Shown piece by piece: positions 8,819 through 17,001 of a stretch of DNA of 34,295 nt (position 1 is its first letter; each line of letters starts with the position of its first letter). A program made the position numbers and the translations under genes. The stretch comes from an uncultured Alphaproteobacteria bacterium (lineage in GTDB: Bacteria > Pseudomonadota > Alphaproteobacteria > HIMB59 > GCA-002718135), in contig CACLXJ010000009.1 in NCBI GenBank assembly GCA_902610845.1, positions 1 through 34,295 of the forward strand, written 5' to 3'. The notes under the pieces are model-generated. The model had not been told where the DNA came from. It worked only from the letters and a program-made list of their open reading frames with translations, and ran no database searches.

Positions 8819-10684
8819 CTAAGCTGCTTTTTTATTTTTATTTTTTTTAATATATCTAAGCAAAGCTATAGTGGCTGCTGGCGTTACACCTGATATTCTT
8901 GAGGCTGCACCAAGTGTAGGTGGTTTAATTTTTGATAATTTTTCAACTATCTCATTAGATAAGCTTCCAACTAATTTGTAGTTGGTTGATTTAGGAATTT
9001 TTAAATTTTCTTCTTTTTCAAAATCTTGTATGTCCATTCTTTGTCTATCAAGATAGCCCGCATATTTAGCTTCAATTTCTATTTGTTCTATTACATCATC
9101 TTCTAATTTACTTAACTCAGGAAGTATTTTTTTAAGCTTATGGGTTGTAATGTTAGAAAACGATAAAAGATCTATTATATTTCTTTTCTTTCCATCTTTG
9201 TTAATTTTTAATCCTTTTTTAAGAAGCGCATCTGGTGAGAATTTTTGACTTTTAACAAAACTAAATCCCTCTTTTATCCTACTGGATTTTTTTTCAAACT
9301 CTCTTTGCCTATGTATATCGACACAACCTATATCAATTCCAAGCGGCGTAAGTCTTAAGTCTGCATTATCTGCTCTAAGCAATAGTCTGTACTCAGACCT
9401 TGACGTAAACATTCTATATGGCTCTTTAGTTCCTTTTGTAACCAAATCATCTATCAAAACACCTATATATCCAGAGGACCTGGGCATTATAAATTCCTTA
9501 TCAGATGTTGTTTTAAGGGATGCATTTATGCCGGCCATTATGCCTTGTGCAGCCGCTTCTTCGTATCCGGTTGTTCCATTTATTTGTCCTGCAAAAAATA
9601 AATTTTTTATTTTTTTTGTTTCCAGTGAGTGTGTTAATTCTTGTGGATCAACAAAATCATATTCAATGGCATAAGCAGGTTGTGTAATTATAACATTCTC
9701 TAAACCCTTTATGGTCTTAACAAACTGCTCTTGAATTTCAGTTGGAAGAGAAGAAGATATTCCATTTGGATAAATTAAATCACTATCTAATCCTTCTGGC
9801 TCCAAAAAGATCTGGTGTGATGATTTACTTTTAAATTTATGAATCTTATCTTCAATGGAAGGGCAATACCTAGCTCCCATCGATTGTATTTCACCTGAAT
9901 ACATTGGTGATAGGTTAAGGTTGTGAGCGATTATTTCATGAGTTTTTTTATTAGTATGGGTAATAAAACAAGATATTTGAGGAATGTGGATATCTCTGTT
10001 AATAAAAGAAAATGGAACAAGCTTTTTGTCTGGCTGTTGTTCGTCTAAATAATTGAAATTTATAGTTTTTTTAAGTAATCTTGGAGGTGTTCCTGTCTTC
10101 AATCTGCCTATTGAAAACTTTAGATCTTTAAGCCTTTTTGCAAGCTTTATTGATGGTTTATCACCAACCCTTCCAGCTTCCTGCTTTTCTGAACCTATCC
10201 TTATCAATCCCTGTAAGAAAGTTCCTGTAGTTAAAACTACAGATTTAGCAGATATTTTAATATTATTACCTAAAACAACCCCTATTACCTGATTTTTAGA
10301 AACAATTAAGTCTTCAGCCGAACCTTCGATTATTTGAAGGTTTTTCTGCTCCTTTACAATCTCATTTATGGCATTTTTATATAAATTTCTGTCTGTTTGA
10401 GCTCTAGGACCCCTTACAGCAGCACCTCTGCTGGAGTTTAACATTCTAAATTGTATACAGGATCTGTCTGTAGCTTTGGCCATTATTCCATCTAAAGCAT
10501 CTATTTCCTTTACAAGATGACCTTTTCCTAGACCTCCAATTGCAGGATTACAAGACATTTCTCCTATTTTTTCAATTTTATGAGTAATTAAGAGTGTTTT
10601 TGATCCAGTTCTTGCAGACGAGCATGCTGCTTCTACGCCTGCATGCCCTCCACCAATTACAATTACATCAAATTTATTGTCCAT
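8819..10684 (-). CDS. mnmG: tRNA uridine-5-carboxymethylaminomethyl(34) synthesis enzyme MnmG
   Basis: The FAD/NADH enzyme that, with MnmE, installs the (carboxymethyl)aminomethyl group on the wobble uridine U34 of several tRNAs. FDVIVIGGGHAGVEAA is the FAD-binding Rossmann loop. GEMSCNPAIGGLGKGHLVKEIDALDG, SSRGAAVRGPRAQTDR, LTTGTFLQGLIRIG and FAGQINGTTGYEEAAAQG are family signatures. I start at ATG 10684 (621 residues). The frame opens at GTG 10696, but that codon lies inside the TTTCACGTGAAA palindrome, and ATG 10684 matches the usual start a few residues before FDV. The gap to the mnmE stop is then 18 bases, of which 12 are the parS core. Confidence 0.97.
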   Translation of the reverse strand: MDNKFDVIVIGGGHAGVEAACSSARTGSKTLLITHKIEKIGEMSCNPAIGGLGKGHLVKEIDALDGIMAKATDRSCIQFRMLNSSRGAAVRGPRAQTDRNLYKNAINEIVKEQKNLQIIEGSAEDLIVSKNQVIGVVLGNNIKISAKSVVLTTGTFLQGLIRIGSEKQEAGRVGDKPSIKLAKRLKDLKFSIGRLKTGTPPRLLKKTINFNYLDEQQPDKKLVPFSFINRDIHIPQISCFITHTNKKTHEIIAHNLNLSPMYSGEIQSMGARYCPSIEDKIHKFKSKSSHQIFLEPEGLDSDLIYPNGISSSLPTEIQEQFVKTIKGLENVIITQPAYAIEYDFVDPQELTHSLETKKIKNLFFAGQINGTTGYEEAAAQGIMAGINASLKTTSDKEFIMPRSSGYIGVLIDDLVTKGTKEPYRMFTSRSEYRLLLRADNADLRLTPLGIDIGCVDIHRQREFEKKSSRIKEGFSFVKSQKFSPDALLKKGLKINKDGKKRNIIDLLSFSNITTHKLKKILPELSKLEDDVIEQIEIEAKYAGYLDRQRMDIQDFEKEENLKIPKSTNYKLVGSLSNEIVEKLSKIKPPTLGAASRISGVTPAATIALLRYIKKNKNKKAA

Positions 10685-10690
10685 GTCTCT

Positions 10691-10702
10691 TTTCACGTGA
10701 AA
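10691..10702. promoter_or_regulatory. parS core site 1 (ParB-binding)
   Basis: TTTCACGTGAAA, a perfect 12-bp palindrome identical to the core of the bacterial parS consensus TGTTTCACGTGAAACA. The two outer bases on each side (CT and TT here) do not match the consensus. It lies in the 18-base gap between the mnmE stop (10703) and the mnmG ATG (10684). With an identical copy 191 bp away and parAB in the same operon, this is very probably a ParB loading site. Confidence 0.85.
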
Positions 10703-11989
10703 TTATTTACCAATACAAAAATCACTAAATATTATATCTAAAATTTTCTCAATATCAAATTTTTGATTAATTCCATCAATATATATGATTGATCTTCTAA
10801 CATTTTCTGCAGCAATATCTATTTCTTTTAAATCTAGATTTTTAAGCAATACAAGAGATTTATTTAGGCTTTCCAAATGCCTTTCACGTGAAAAGACTGG
10901 TCCAGAAATTGGTTTTTTCTGTAATTTTGAAGAGATAGTTTTAATAAGATTTTCAATTCCATAACCAGATACTGATGAAATGCTTTGTACACCATTAAAT
11001 TTCTTTTTATTAGTGTCATATTTGGATTTAACAAATATTTTTGATTTGATTTTACTGTAGTTTTTCTTTTCTTTATTTTTAAGAAAAACTATATTTAAAT
11101 CAGATTTTTCTGCACTCTCTAACGATCTTTCAATGCCAATTTTTTCAATTAAATTTTTATATTTTCTTATTCCAGCTGTATCAATAAATGTATATTTATC
11201 TCCTTGTATATCTAGCGTAGAGCTTACTAAATCTGTCGTTGTTCCTGGTATATTAGTAACTATAGAAACTTCTTTATTGTTTATATAATTTATAAAGGAA
11301 GATTTTCCAGTATTTGGCTTTCCAATAATAGTTATTGTAAAACCGTTATTTATTTGTCTAGATAGAGATGATCTTTTGATAATGTTTTCAATTTGTTTAT
11401 ATATGTTCTTATTTTGTTCTCTTATATTTTTATATATTTCTTTAGGAAGGTCTTCGTCAGCAAAATCAATTATGGCTTCTATATCCGCTAGAAGTTTTTT
11501 TTGTTTGTTTGATATTTCATTAACTAATTTATCTAAGTTTCCACTTAAATTACCAATAGCTATCTTTCTTTGATTTTCAGTTTCTGCATTAACTAAATCA
11601 TTAATTGTTTCAGCTTCTAAAACACTAAGTTTATCATTCATTAGGGCTCTTTTGGTAAACTCACCTGGCTCAGCAAGTCTCATTTTTTTTTTAAAAAAAG
11701 TTTTAGTTATTTTGTTGATTACAGAAATGCTTCCATGACAAGATATTTCCACCATGTCTTCACCTGTATAGCTTTTTGGCGATTTAAAAAAAGTTGTTAG
11801 CGTTTGATCTACAATTTTTTTTCCATCCATTATATTATTTAAAGAAGCAAAATTTGTTCTAAATTTTTTTTTAGAAGATATTGATTTTATCAGTTTATGA
11901 GAGCCTTTTCCTGAAACTCTAAAGACGGCAATGCCTGATTTACCTCTTTGCGTAGCAAGAGCAAAGATTGTCTCTTTGAAAGGTTTCAT
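10703..11989 (-). CDS. mnmE: tRNA modification GTPase MnmE
   Basis: Partner of MnmG in wobble-uridine modification. 428 residues, slightly short for the family (about 450). The N-terminal tetrahydrofolate-binding domain begins TIFALATQRGKSGIAVFRVSG. A helical domain follows, with the inserted G domain at about residues 210-350: P-loop GKPNTGKSS, G3 DTAG, and GTTTD in switch I. The C-terminus is CIGK, with the conserved cysteine. Odd point: the G4 box, normally NKxD, reads SKYD (in IFVKSKYDT), so the guanine-specifying Asn is replaced by Ser. The gene carries parS core 2 within the conserved FSRERHL codons. It is downstream of rho by 75 bases. Confidence 0.95.
   Translation of the reverse strand: MKPFKETIFALATQRGKSGIAVFRVSGKGSHKLIKSISSKKKFRTNFASLNNIMDGKKIVDQTLTTFFKSPKSYTGEDMVEISCHGSISVINKITKTFFKKKMRLAEPGEFTKRALMNDKLSVLEAETINDLVNAETENQRKIAIGNLSGNLDKLVNEISNKQKKLLADIEAIIDFADEDLPKEIYKNIREQNKNIYKQIENIIKRSSLSRQINNGFTITIIGKPNTGKSSFINYINNKEVSIVTNIPGTTTDLVSSTLDIQGDKYTFIDTAGIRKYKNLIEKIGIERSLESAEKSDLNIVFLKNKEKKNYSKIKSKIFVKSKYDTNKKKFNGVQSISSVSGYGIENLIKTISSKLQKKPISGPVFSRERHLESLNKSLVLLKNLDLKEIDIAAENVRRSIIYIDGINQKFDIEKILDIIFSDFCIGK
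10882..10893. promoter_or_regulatory. parS core site 2 (ParB-binding), inside mnmE
   Basis: A second exact copy of TTTCACGTGAAA, centre-to-centre 191 bp from site 1. It is embedded in mnmE, where the minus strand encodes F-S-R-E, so the palindrome uses TCA CGT GAA for a conserved part of the protein. I found no third CACGTG in the window. Two identical 12-mers this close cannot reasonably be chance. Confidence 0.85.
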
Positions 11990-12064
11990 TTTTTGGGAAT
12001 TAAACCCAAGATGATATTAAGTAAATAAGAAAAAATTAATCTAAGTATATATTTGAATTGTAAT

Positions 12065-13321
12065 TTACTTGGTTCCCATGCTTTGGAAGAATTCACTGTT
12101 AGTTTTTGTATTTTTCATTTTATCTAACAAAAATTCCATGGCTTCTGTGCTTCCCATAGGGGCTAGTATTTTTCGTAAAATGAAGATTTTTCCAAGCTCA
12201 TCTTTATCAAGTAACAATTCTTCTTTTCTTGTTCCAGATTTACCAATATCAAATGCTGGGTATGTTCTTTTTTGACTAAGTTTTCTATCTAGAACCATTT
12301 CACTGTTACCTGTGCCCTTAAACTCTTCAAATATAACTTCGTCCATTCTGCTTCCTGTATCTATTAAAGCAGTTGCAATAATTGTTAGTGATCCGCCTTT
12401 TTCAACATTTCTAGCAGCGCCAAAAAACCTTTTTGGTCTTTGTAATGCATTAGCATCAACACCCCCTGTTAATACCTTTCCACTAGATGGAACAACAGTA
12501 TTATAAGCTCTGCCAAGTCTAGTGATTGAATCAAGAAGGATTACAACATCATGTTTATATTCAACCAATCTTTTGGCTTTTTCAATTACCATTTCAGCAA
12601 CTTGAACGTGGCGTGAAGCAGGTTCATCAAAGGTTGAACTAATTACCTCACCTTTTACTGATCTTTGCATATCAGTAACTTCTTCTGGTCTTTCATCAAT
12701 TAACAGAACAATCAGTTTAGCATCTGGACTATTAGCAGTTATAGCATTAGCAATTTTTTGCATAATTATTGTTTTACCAGTGAAGGGTTGCGCAACAATT
12801 AGTTGTCTTTGTCCTTTTCCAAGAGGAGCAATAATATCAATTATTCTTTCTGTATTATCCGGCATAGGTTTTTCTTGTTCAAGTTTAAACCTTGCTTCAG
12901 GATACAGGGGTGTTAAATCTTCAAAATTAACCCTATTCTTAACTAATTCAGTTTCTTGACCATTTATTTTGTTGATTTTAGTTATAGCAAAGTATCTTTC
13001 ACCTTGTTTTGGAGACCTAATCTCACCTTCTACACTATCACCTGTTCGTAGACTAAATTTTTTAATTTGAGACGGAGAAATATAGATATCATCTGGACCA
13101 GGTAGATAATTTGACTCTGAAGATCTTAAAAAACCAAAACCGTCTTGCATAATTTCAATAACACCTAATCCAGTTATAATTTCACCTTCTTCAGCAATTG
13201 TTTTCAATATTGCGAACATCAAATCTTGTTTTCTAAGAGATGACGGGTTTTCTATACCAAGTTTATCAGCTTGTTTTAAAAGCTCTTCCGGTTCTTTTCC
13301 TTTTAATTCCTGTAAATTCAT
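12065..13321 (-). CDS. rho: Transcription termination factor Rho
   Basis: Hexameric RNA-dependent ATPase that ends transcription. 418 residues, the standard length. The N-terminal Rho-N helical part is [22 protein letters not shown]; the cold-shock-like RNA-binding domain contains [29 protein letters not shown]. The P-loop is AQPFTGKT near residues 175-182. [25 protein letters not shown] and the Q-loop/R-loop region ([25 protein letters not shown]) are intact. The C-terminus is EFFQSMGTK. It is the first leftward gene beside the candidate origin and begins a leftward run with mnmE, mnmG, rsmG, parA and parB. Confidence 0.98.
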   Translation of the reverse strand: MNLQELKGKEPEELLKQADKLGIENPSSLRKQDLMFAILKTIAEEGEIITGLGVIEIMQDGFGFLRSSESNYLPGPDDIYISPSQIKKFSLRTGDSVEGEIRSPKQGERYFAITKINKINGQETELVKNRVNFEDLTPLYPEARFKLEQEKPMPDNTERIIDIIAPLGKGQRQLIVAQPFTGKTIIMQKIANAITANSPDAKLIVLLIDERPEEVTDMQRSVKGEVISSTFDEPASRHVQVAEMVIEKAKRLVEYKHDVVILLDSITRLGRAYNTVVPSSGKVLTGGVDANALQRPKRFFGAARNVEKGGSLTIIATALIDTGSRMDEVIFEEFKGTGNSEMVLDRKLSQKRTYPAFDIGKSGTRKEELLLDKDELGKIFILRKILAPMGSTEAMEFLLDKMKNTKTNSEFFQSMGTK

Positions 13322-13430
13322 AATGTTGTTGGGGTACTTTAGAAATGAAAGATTTTAATAATCAAAATTGTAGTTAATGTCAAAATAATAATAAATATAA
13401 TATTTATATATTTAATAGTAGTATTAGTTG

Positions 13431-13447
13431 TAAGGTTAAAAACCTTA
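13431..13447. repeat. Perfect inverted repeat in the candidate origin
   Basis: TAAGGTT (13431-13437) and AACCTTA (13441-13447) around AAA. A tight 7-bp stem in sequence otherwise almost lacking G and C. Possible protein-binding site; function unknown. Confidence 0.4.
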
Positions 13448-13610
13448 ATTATTACTTTATTATTATATTATTCCCTAATTACTAACATATGAATAAGAGC
13501 ACTAATAAATATGTTAACTTAAAGAACATCGAAAAAAAAATTTTATTTTTAAATAATTTATAGTTCAATAAATTATTAATAACTTGTTATTAAATTTGTA
13601 TAATAAATAT

Positions 13611-13649
13611 ATTAACACCCGGTCTATAATATTTAGGCGGGTTATTAAT
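13611..13649. repeat. Imperfect inverted repeat with the only GC-rich patch of the gap
   Basis: ATTAACACCCG (13611-13621) is mirrored by CGGGTTATTAAT (13638-13649), giving two oppositely oriented TTAA...ACCCG motifs 16 bases apart. They hold the only GC-rich patch of the 422-bp gap. The paired orientation suggests sites for an initiator or regulator. Confidence 0.35.
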
Positions 13650-13743
13650 CTGTTAACAACACATTTTTGAAATAAAAGAACTATTTTTTAAATTCAAATT
13701 ATATTTAATAGTGTTTATAACTATAATTTTTATTAACATATTT

Positions 13744-14334
13744 ATGCACCAAAAATTTATATTAGCTAGTTCAAGTAAATCTAGATTCAAAATATTAAAA
13801 AACGCAGGATTAAATTTCACACAAAAAAAACCAAACTGTAACGAAGAAGAAATTAAAAAAACCATTAACAGAAACACAAAACCAGAGATTTTTGCAAAAA
13901 AACTTTCATTTGAAAAAGCAAGAAGTGTGAGCAAACAAAAAAAATATGCTGATAAAATTGTTTTAGGGTGCGATACCGTAATATATCACAATGGAAAAAT
14001 TTTAGATAAGGTAAGCTCTATTGACAAGGCCAAAAAAAAGATAGGATCTCTATCAGGAAAGACACATTTAATAGTATCAGGCTTAACCGTTTGTTTGAAC
14101 GGGTCTAAAGTTTGGGAAAATCACGAAAAGACTCGTGTTAAAATAAGAAAGCTTAATAACAGCGAAATAAACACATATCTAAGAAAAACAGGTAAACAAA
14201 TACTAAGCTCCGTTGGATGTTATCAGATAGAGAGTTTAGGACCTAATATTATTGAGAGCATAAAAGGAGATTATTTTAATGTTATGGGATTGCCTTTATT
14301 TAATTTGCTAGATTATTTATACTCGAAAAAATGA
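13744..14334 (+). CDS. maf: Maf family nucleoside triphosphate pyrophosphatase
   Basis: A 196-residue Maf/YceF/YhdE-type house-cleaning enzyme that hydrolyses non-canonical or selected nucleoside triphosphates to monophosphates. FILASSSKSRFKILKNAG is the N-terminal substrate loop, GCDTVIYHNGKILDK carries the catalytic Asp region, and the C-terminal CYQIESLGPNIIESIKGDYFNVMGLP is typical. I start at ATG 13744; the frame opens 11 codons earlier, but those codons encode only an AT-rich hydrophobic stretch. It overlaps aroE by 4 bases (ATGA). First gene on the right side of the candidate origin. Exact substrate cannot be told. Confidence 0.93.
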   Translation: MHQKFILASSSKSRFKILKNAGLNFTQKKPNCNEEEIKKTINRNTKPEIFAKKLSFEKARSVSKQKKYADKIVLGCDTVIYHNGKILDKVSSIDKAKKKIGSLSGKTHLIVSGLTVCLNGSKVWENHEKTRVKIRKLNNSEINTYLRKTGKQILSSVGCYQIESLGPNIIESIKGDYFNVMGLPLFNLLDYLYSKK

Positions 14335-15113
14335 AAAAACTTTACGTAGTTGGAAATAGAGCATCTAAAAGTCTTTCGCCAACAATATTTAACTATTGGT
14401 TCAAAAAATATAATATTAAAGCAAGTTATGGATATTTAGAACTTACAAAAAAAAACTTTCATAAAAAAATAAACGAGGTTTTGAAAAGAAAAGATACCCT
14501 TGGTTTAAATGTAACTATTCCATTTAAAAACAAAATTATCAAACACCTTGGTAAAATAGATGTCCATGCAAAAAAAATTGGTGCTGTAAATTGTGTAATA
14601 AATAAAAAAACTATAAATGGAACCAACACCGATTGGACAGGATATTATAAAACCCTGCCAAACATAAAAAAAACTAAAAATAGAAAAGTTATTATTCTGG
14701 GTTACGGAGGCGCATCACACGCCATCCACTATGTTTTGAAGAAGAGGGGCTTTAAGGACATTTTAATTTTTAACAGATCTAAGAAAAAAATTAAGTATTC
14801 AAACAAGACTCAGTATACAAAAACATATAGCGATCTTGAAACACACCTTAGTGGAGTTTTTTTGATTATAAACACGACACCAATAAACCCTATATTGAAA
14901 AAACACTTAAGGCTTATTACCAAATCAACAATCGTAAGCGATATTGTTTATAGTCCCAAAAACACAACATTTCTTAAACAGTTTCCAAATAATAAGAAAA
15001 TTTATGGAATATCAATGTTGATAGAACAGGCCAAGCCGTGTTTTAAAATATGGTTTGGTAAAAACCCATCTGTAGAAAAAAAAATGCTTAACACAATTTA
15101 TAAAAAAATTTAA
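14331..15113 (+). CDS. aroE: Shikimate dehydrogenase (NADP+)
   Basis: Reduces 3-dehydroshikimate to shikimate in aromatic amino-acid synthesis. 260 residues. N-terminal VGNRASKSLSPTIFNYWF (family S-L-S-P motif for substrate binding), NVTIPFK with the catalytic lysine, NCVI followed by NTDWTGY with the conserved Asp, then the NADP Rossmann loop GYGGASHAI and NRSKKK. The C-terminal helix contains MLIEQAKPCFKIWFG. Slightly shorter than E. coli AroE but complete. It overlaps maf by 4 bases and shares one base with coaE. Confidence 0.96.
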   Translation: MKKLYVVGNRASKSLSPTIFNYWFKKYNIKASYGYLELTKKNFHKKINEVLKRKDTLGLNVTIPFKNKIIKHLGKIDVHAKKIGAVNCVINKKTINGTNTDWTGYYKTLPNIKKTKNRKVIILGYGGASHAIHYVLKKRGFKDILIFNRSKKKIKYSNKTQYTKTYSDLETHLSGVFLIINTTPINPILKKHLRLITKSTIVSDIVYSPKNTTFLKQFPNNKKIYGISMLIEQAKPCFKIWFGKNPSVEKKMLNTIYKKI

Positions 15114-15703
15114 TGAAGAAAACCATAGCAATAACAGGGGGCATAGGATCAGGCAAATCCACCTTTTGTAGTAAATTAAAAGAAAAAGGTTTCAAAATTC
15201 ATAGTTCAGACGAGCAGGTGGCCAAAATATACAAAAACCCTGATAAAAAATTTGTTACTTATTTACGCACTATAGGTTTATCAAAGTCCATTTCAAAAAA
15301 AAATATAAATAAAAAAATTATATCAAAAATTATTTTTGAAAATAAACAGATAAGAAAAAAACTTGAGTTATACATATTTAACATAGTGAGGAAAAAGAGA
15401 ACTAATTTTATAAAACAAGAAAAACAAAAAAAAACCAAGTTGATATTTATTGATATACCCCTGTTGTTTGAAAACAATTTAGAAAAACAGTTTAATAAAG
15501 TAATATCTATAATAGCCTCAAAACAAATAAGATTAAAAAGATTAAAAAAAACTAGGAAAATGACAGAAACACAGTTTAAAAATATAATTCGATCTCAAAC
15601 ATCAGACGTCATAAGAAAAAAGAAATCTGATTATATTATTTACAACAACTCGACATTAGGAGATTATAAAACTAAGATTAATAAGTTAATTAACAAACTT
15701 TAA
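15113..15703 (+). CDS. coaE: Dephospho-CoA kinase
   Basis: Phosphorylates dephospho-CoA in the last step of coenzyme A synthesis. 196 residues, with P-loop GGIGSGKS at residues 9-16, the DEQVAKIY segment, and IFIDIPLLFE where the family has the VPLLFE motif. The C-terminal half is extremely lysine-rich, but the lid region and IIRSQ motif (family RxxxQ) are visible. It starts on the last base of the aroE stop and ends 8 bases before dnaQ. Confidence 0.95.
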   Translation: MKKTIAITGGIGSGKSTFCSKLKEKGFKIHSSDEQVAKIYKNPDKKFVTYLRTIGLSKSISKKNINKKIISKIIFENKQIRKKLELYIFNIVRKKRTNFIKQEKQKKTKLIFIDIPLLFENNLEKQFNKVISIIASKQIRLKRLKKTRKMTETQFKNIIRSQTSDVIRKKKSDYIIYNNSTLGDYKTKINKLINKL

Positions 15704-15711
15704 TTGAAATA

Positions 15712-16386
15712 ATGAGAGAAATAGTAATCGATACAGAGACCACGGGACTTGATTATAAAACTGGTGACAGAATAATAGAGGTGGGTTGTGTAGAACTTAA
15801 TAACTACGTTCCAACCGGAAACACACTCCAATTTTATTGCAAACCAGATAAAAGTATAAGCGAAGGGGCAAAAAACATCGTAGGTATTTCAGATGATTTT
15901 CTTAATCAACAAAAACCATTTGAAGAAAACCACAAGGAACTTTTGAATTTTTTGAAAAATGACACATTAATAATTCACAATGCACCATTTGATTTAGGCT
16001 TTATAAATAATGAGCTATCAATCTTAGGGCTATCCTCTTTAGATAATCCTGTAGTTGATACCGTTTCTCTTGCAAGAGAAGTTCTAAACACAAGAATGGC
16101 CAACCTCGACTATTTATGTAGAAGGTTTAACATTGATTTATCAGACAGATCATTCCATGGAGCCCTACTTGACTCTCAGCTTTTAGCCGCAGTTTATTTA
16201 GAGTTAAGAGGGGGTAAGCAGTTTTCTATGGAGCTGAATTCAAACAGTGATCAAAAAAACACACAAATTAATAATAAAAACGAAACAAAAACCAAAATTA
16301 TTGAAGTTAATAATGAAGATTATCTTGCTCACAAAGAAATGTTAAAAAAACTAAAAAACCCCCTCTGGAAAAAATTTAACTATTAA
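15712..16386 (+). CDS. dnaQ: DNA polymerase III epsilon-type 3'-5' exonuclease
   Basis: DEDDh-family proofreading exonuclease. 224 residues, starting MREIVIDTETTGLDYKTGDRI, with metal-binding D7 and E9, D94 in HNAPFDLGFINNEL, H149 and D154 in FHGALLDSQLLAAVY. The exonuclease domain ends near residue 175. The C-terminal 45 residues are a polar Asn/Lys-rich linker ending in LKKLKNPLWKKFNY, the usual place for the alpha-subunit contact. In many alphaproteobacteria secB lies between this gene and the Tim44 gene; only 30 non-coding bases separate them here. Confidence 0.95.
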   Translation: MREIVIDTETTGLDYKTGDRIIEVGCVELNNYVPTGNTLQFYCKPDKSISEGAKNIVGISDDFLNQQKPFEENHKELLNFLKNDTLIIHNAPFDLGFINNELSILGLSSLDNPVVDTVSLAREVLNTRMANLDYLCRRFNIDLSDRSFHGALLDSQLLAAVYLELRGGKQFSMELNSNSDQKNTQINNKNETKTKIIEVNNEDYLAHKEMLKKLKNPLWKKFNY

Positions 16387-16416
16387 TATTTAAAAAAGTT
16401 ATTATATTAAAAACAA

Positions 16417-16998
16417 ATGATTTACGGCGATCTTCAATTTTTTGATATTCTAATTTTTGCAGCTATTGCTGGATTTATTATTTATAGACTTAGAGGTGTT
16501 CTAGGGAAAAGAACAGGATTTCAAAAAAATATCTCAGAGCCAAAACCTCAAGAAACCAAAAAACAAGAAGATGTTCAAAAAATACCATCATTAATGGATA
16601 ATGAAATAAAGCTTGAGGCTGTATATAAAAAAGTAAATAATTTTGATCACAGAGAGTTTCTTGATGGTGCCAAGAAAGCTTTTGAAATTATAATTTCATC
16701 TTTTAACAATGGAGATAAAAAAACACTTAAAAATCTTGTGTCTAATGATGTTTATTCTGCTTTTGAAAAAGCAATTGATGAAAAAACAAATAATCCAGAA
16801 TCACAATTTTATTCACTTATTGTAGAGGGTATTGCAGATGCAAAAGTAGAAAATAACACCATATCAATATCGGTGAATTTTATTAGTGAACAGATGTTAA
16901 ATAATGATGAGGGTTCTATTAGCAAAAAAAAAGACACTTGGACCTTTGAAAAACCAATAAACTCCTCTAGTCCAATATGGATATTAACTCAAACTTAA
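16417..16998 (+). CDS. Tim44-like domain membrane protein
   Basis: 193 residues. A single N-terminal membrane segment (about residues 8-24, FFDILIFAAIAGFIIYRL) is followed by a polar linker and a C-terminal Tim44-like/NTF2-fold domain: REFLDGAKKAFEIIISSFNNGDKKTLKNLVSNDVYSAFEKAI is characteristic. The domain is named from the mitochondrial inner-membrane import motor component; the bacterial member (TimA) is an inner-membrane protein of uncertain role. It sits in the conserved dnaQ-Tim44-MltA-Smr neighbourhood. Its TAA stop is followed, in the same frame and after one TAT codon, by the TTG start of the lysozyme gene. Confidence 0.88.
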   Translation: MIYGDLQFFDILIFAAIAGFIIYRLRGVLGKRTGFQKNISEPKPQETKKQEDVQKIPSLMDNEIKLEAVYKKVNNFDHREFLDGAKKAFEIIISSFNNGDKKTLKNLVSNDVYSAFEKAIDEKTNNPESQFYSLIVEGIADAKVENNTISISVNFISEQMLNNDEGSISKKKDTWTFEKPINSSSPIWILTQT

Positions 16999-17001
16999 TA
17001 T

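Larger units (their letters stand above)
13322..13743. other. Candidate chromosomal replication origin (oriC)
   Basis: A 422-bp gene-free gap of about 17% G+C by my hand count, the longest non-coding stretch in the window. All genes to its left down to 6610 are leftward and all to its right up to 17969 are rightward, the pattern expected when transcription follows replication forks. The flanking genes (rho-mnmE-mnmG-rsmG-parA-parB-holA and maf-aroE-coaE-dnaQ) bracket or neighbour the origin in Alphaproteobacteria such as Caulobacter. An A9-then-T-rich block at 13532-13560 could be the unwinding element. A relaxed DnaA box TTATTAACA is at 13730-13738; no strict TTATCCACA and no GANTC site is present. 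It could also be only a divergent promoter region. Confidence 0.55.

Noticed and set aside
13653-13934. Leftward open frame of 93 codons across the candidate origin and the start of maf
   Set aside because: Mostly antisense to maf, low-complexity and hydrophobic from AT-rich DNA; no recognisable product.
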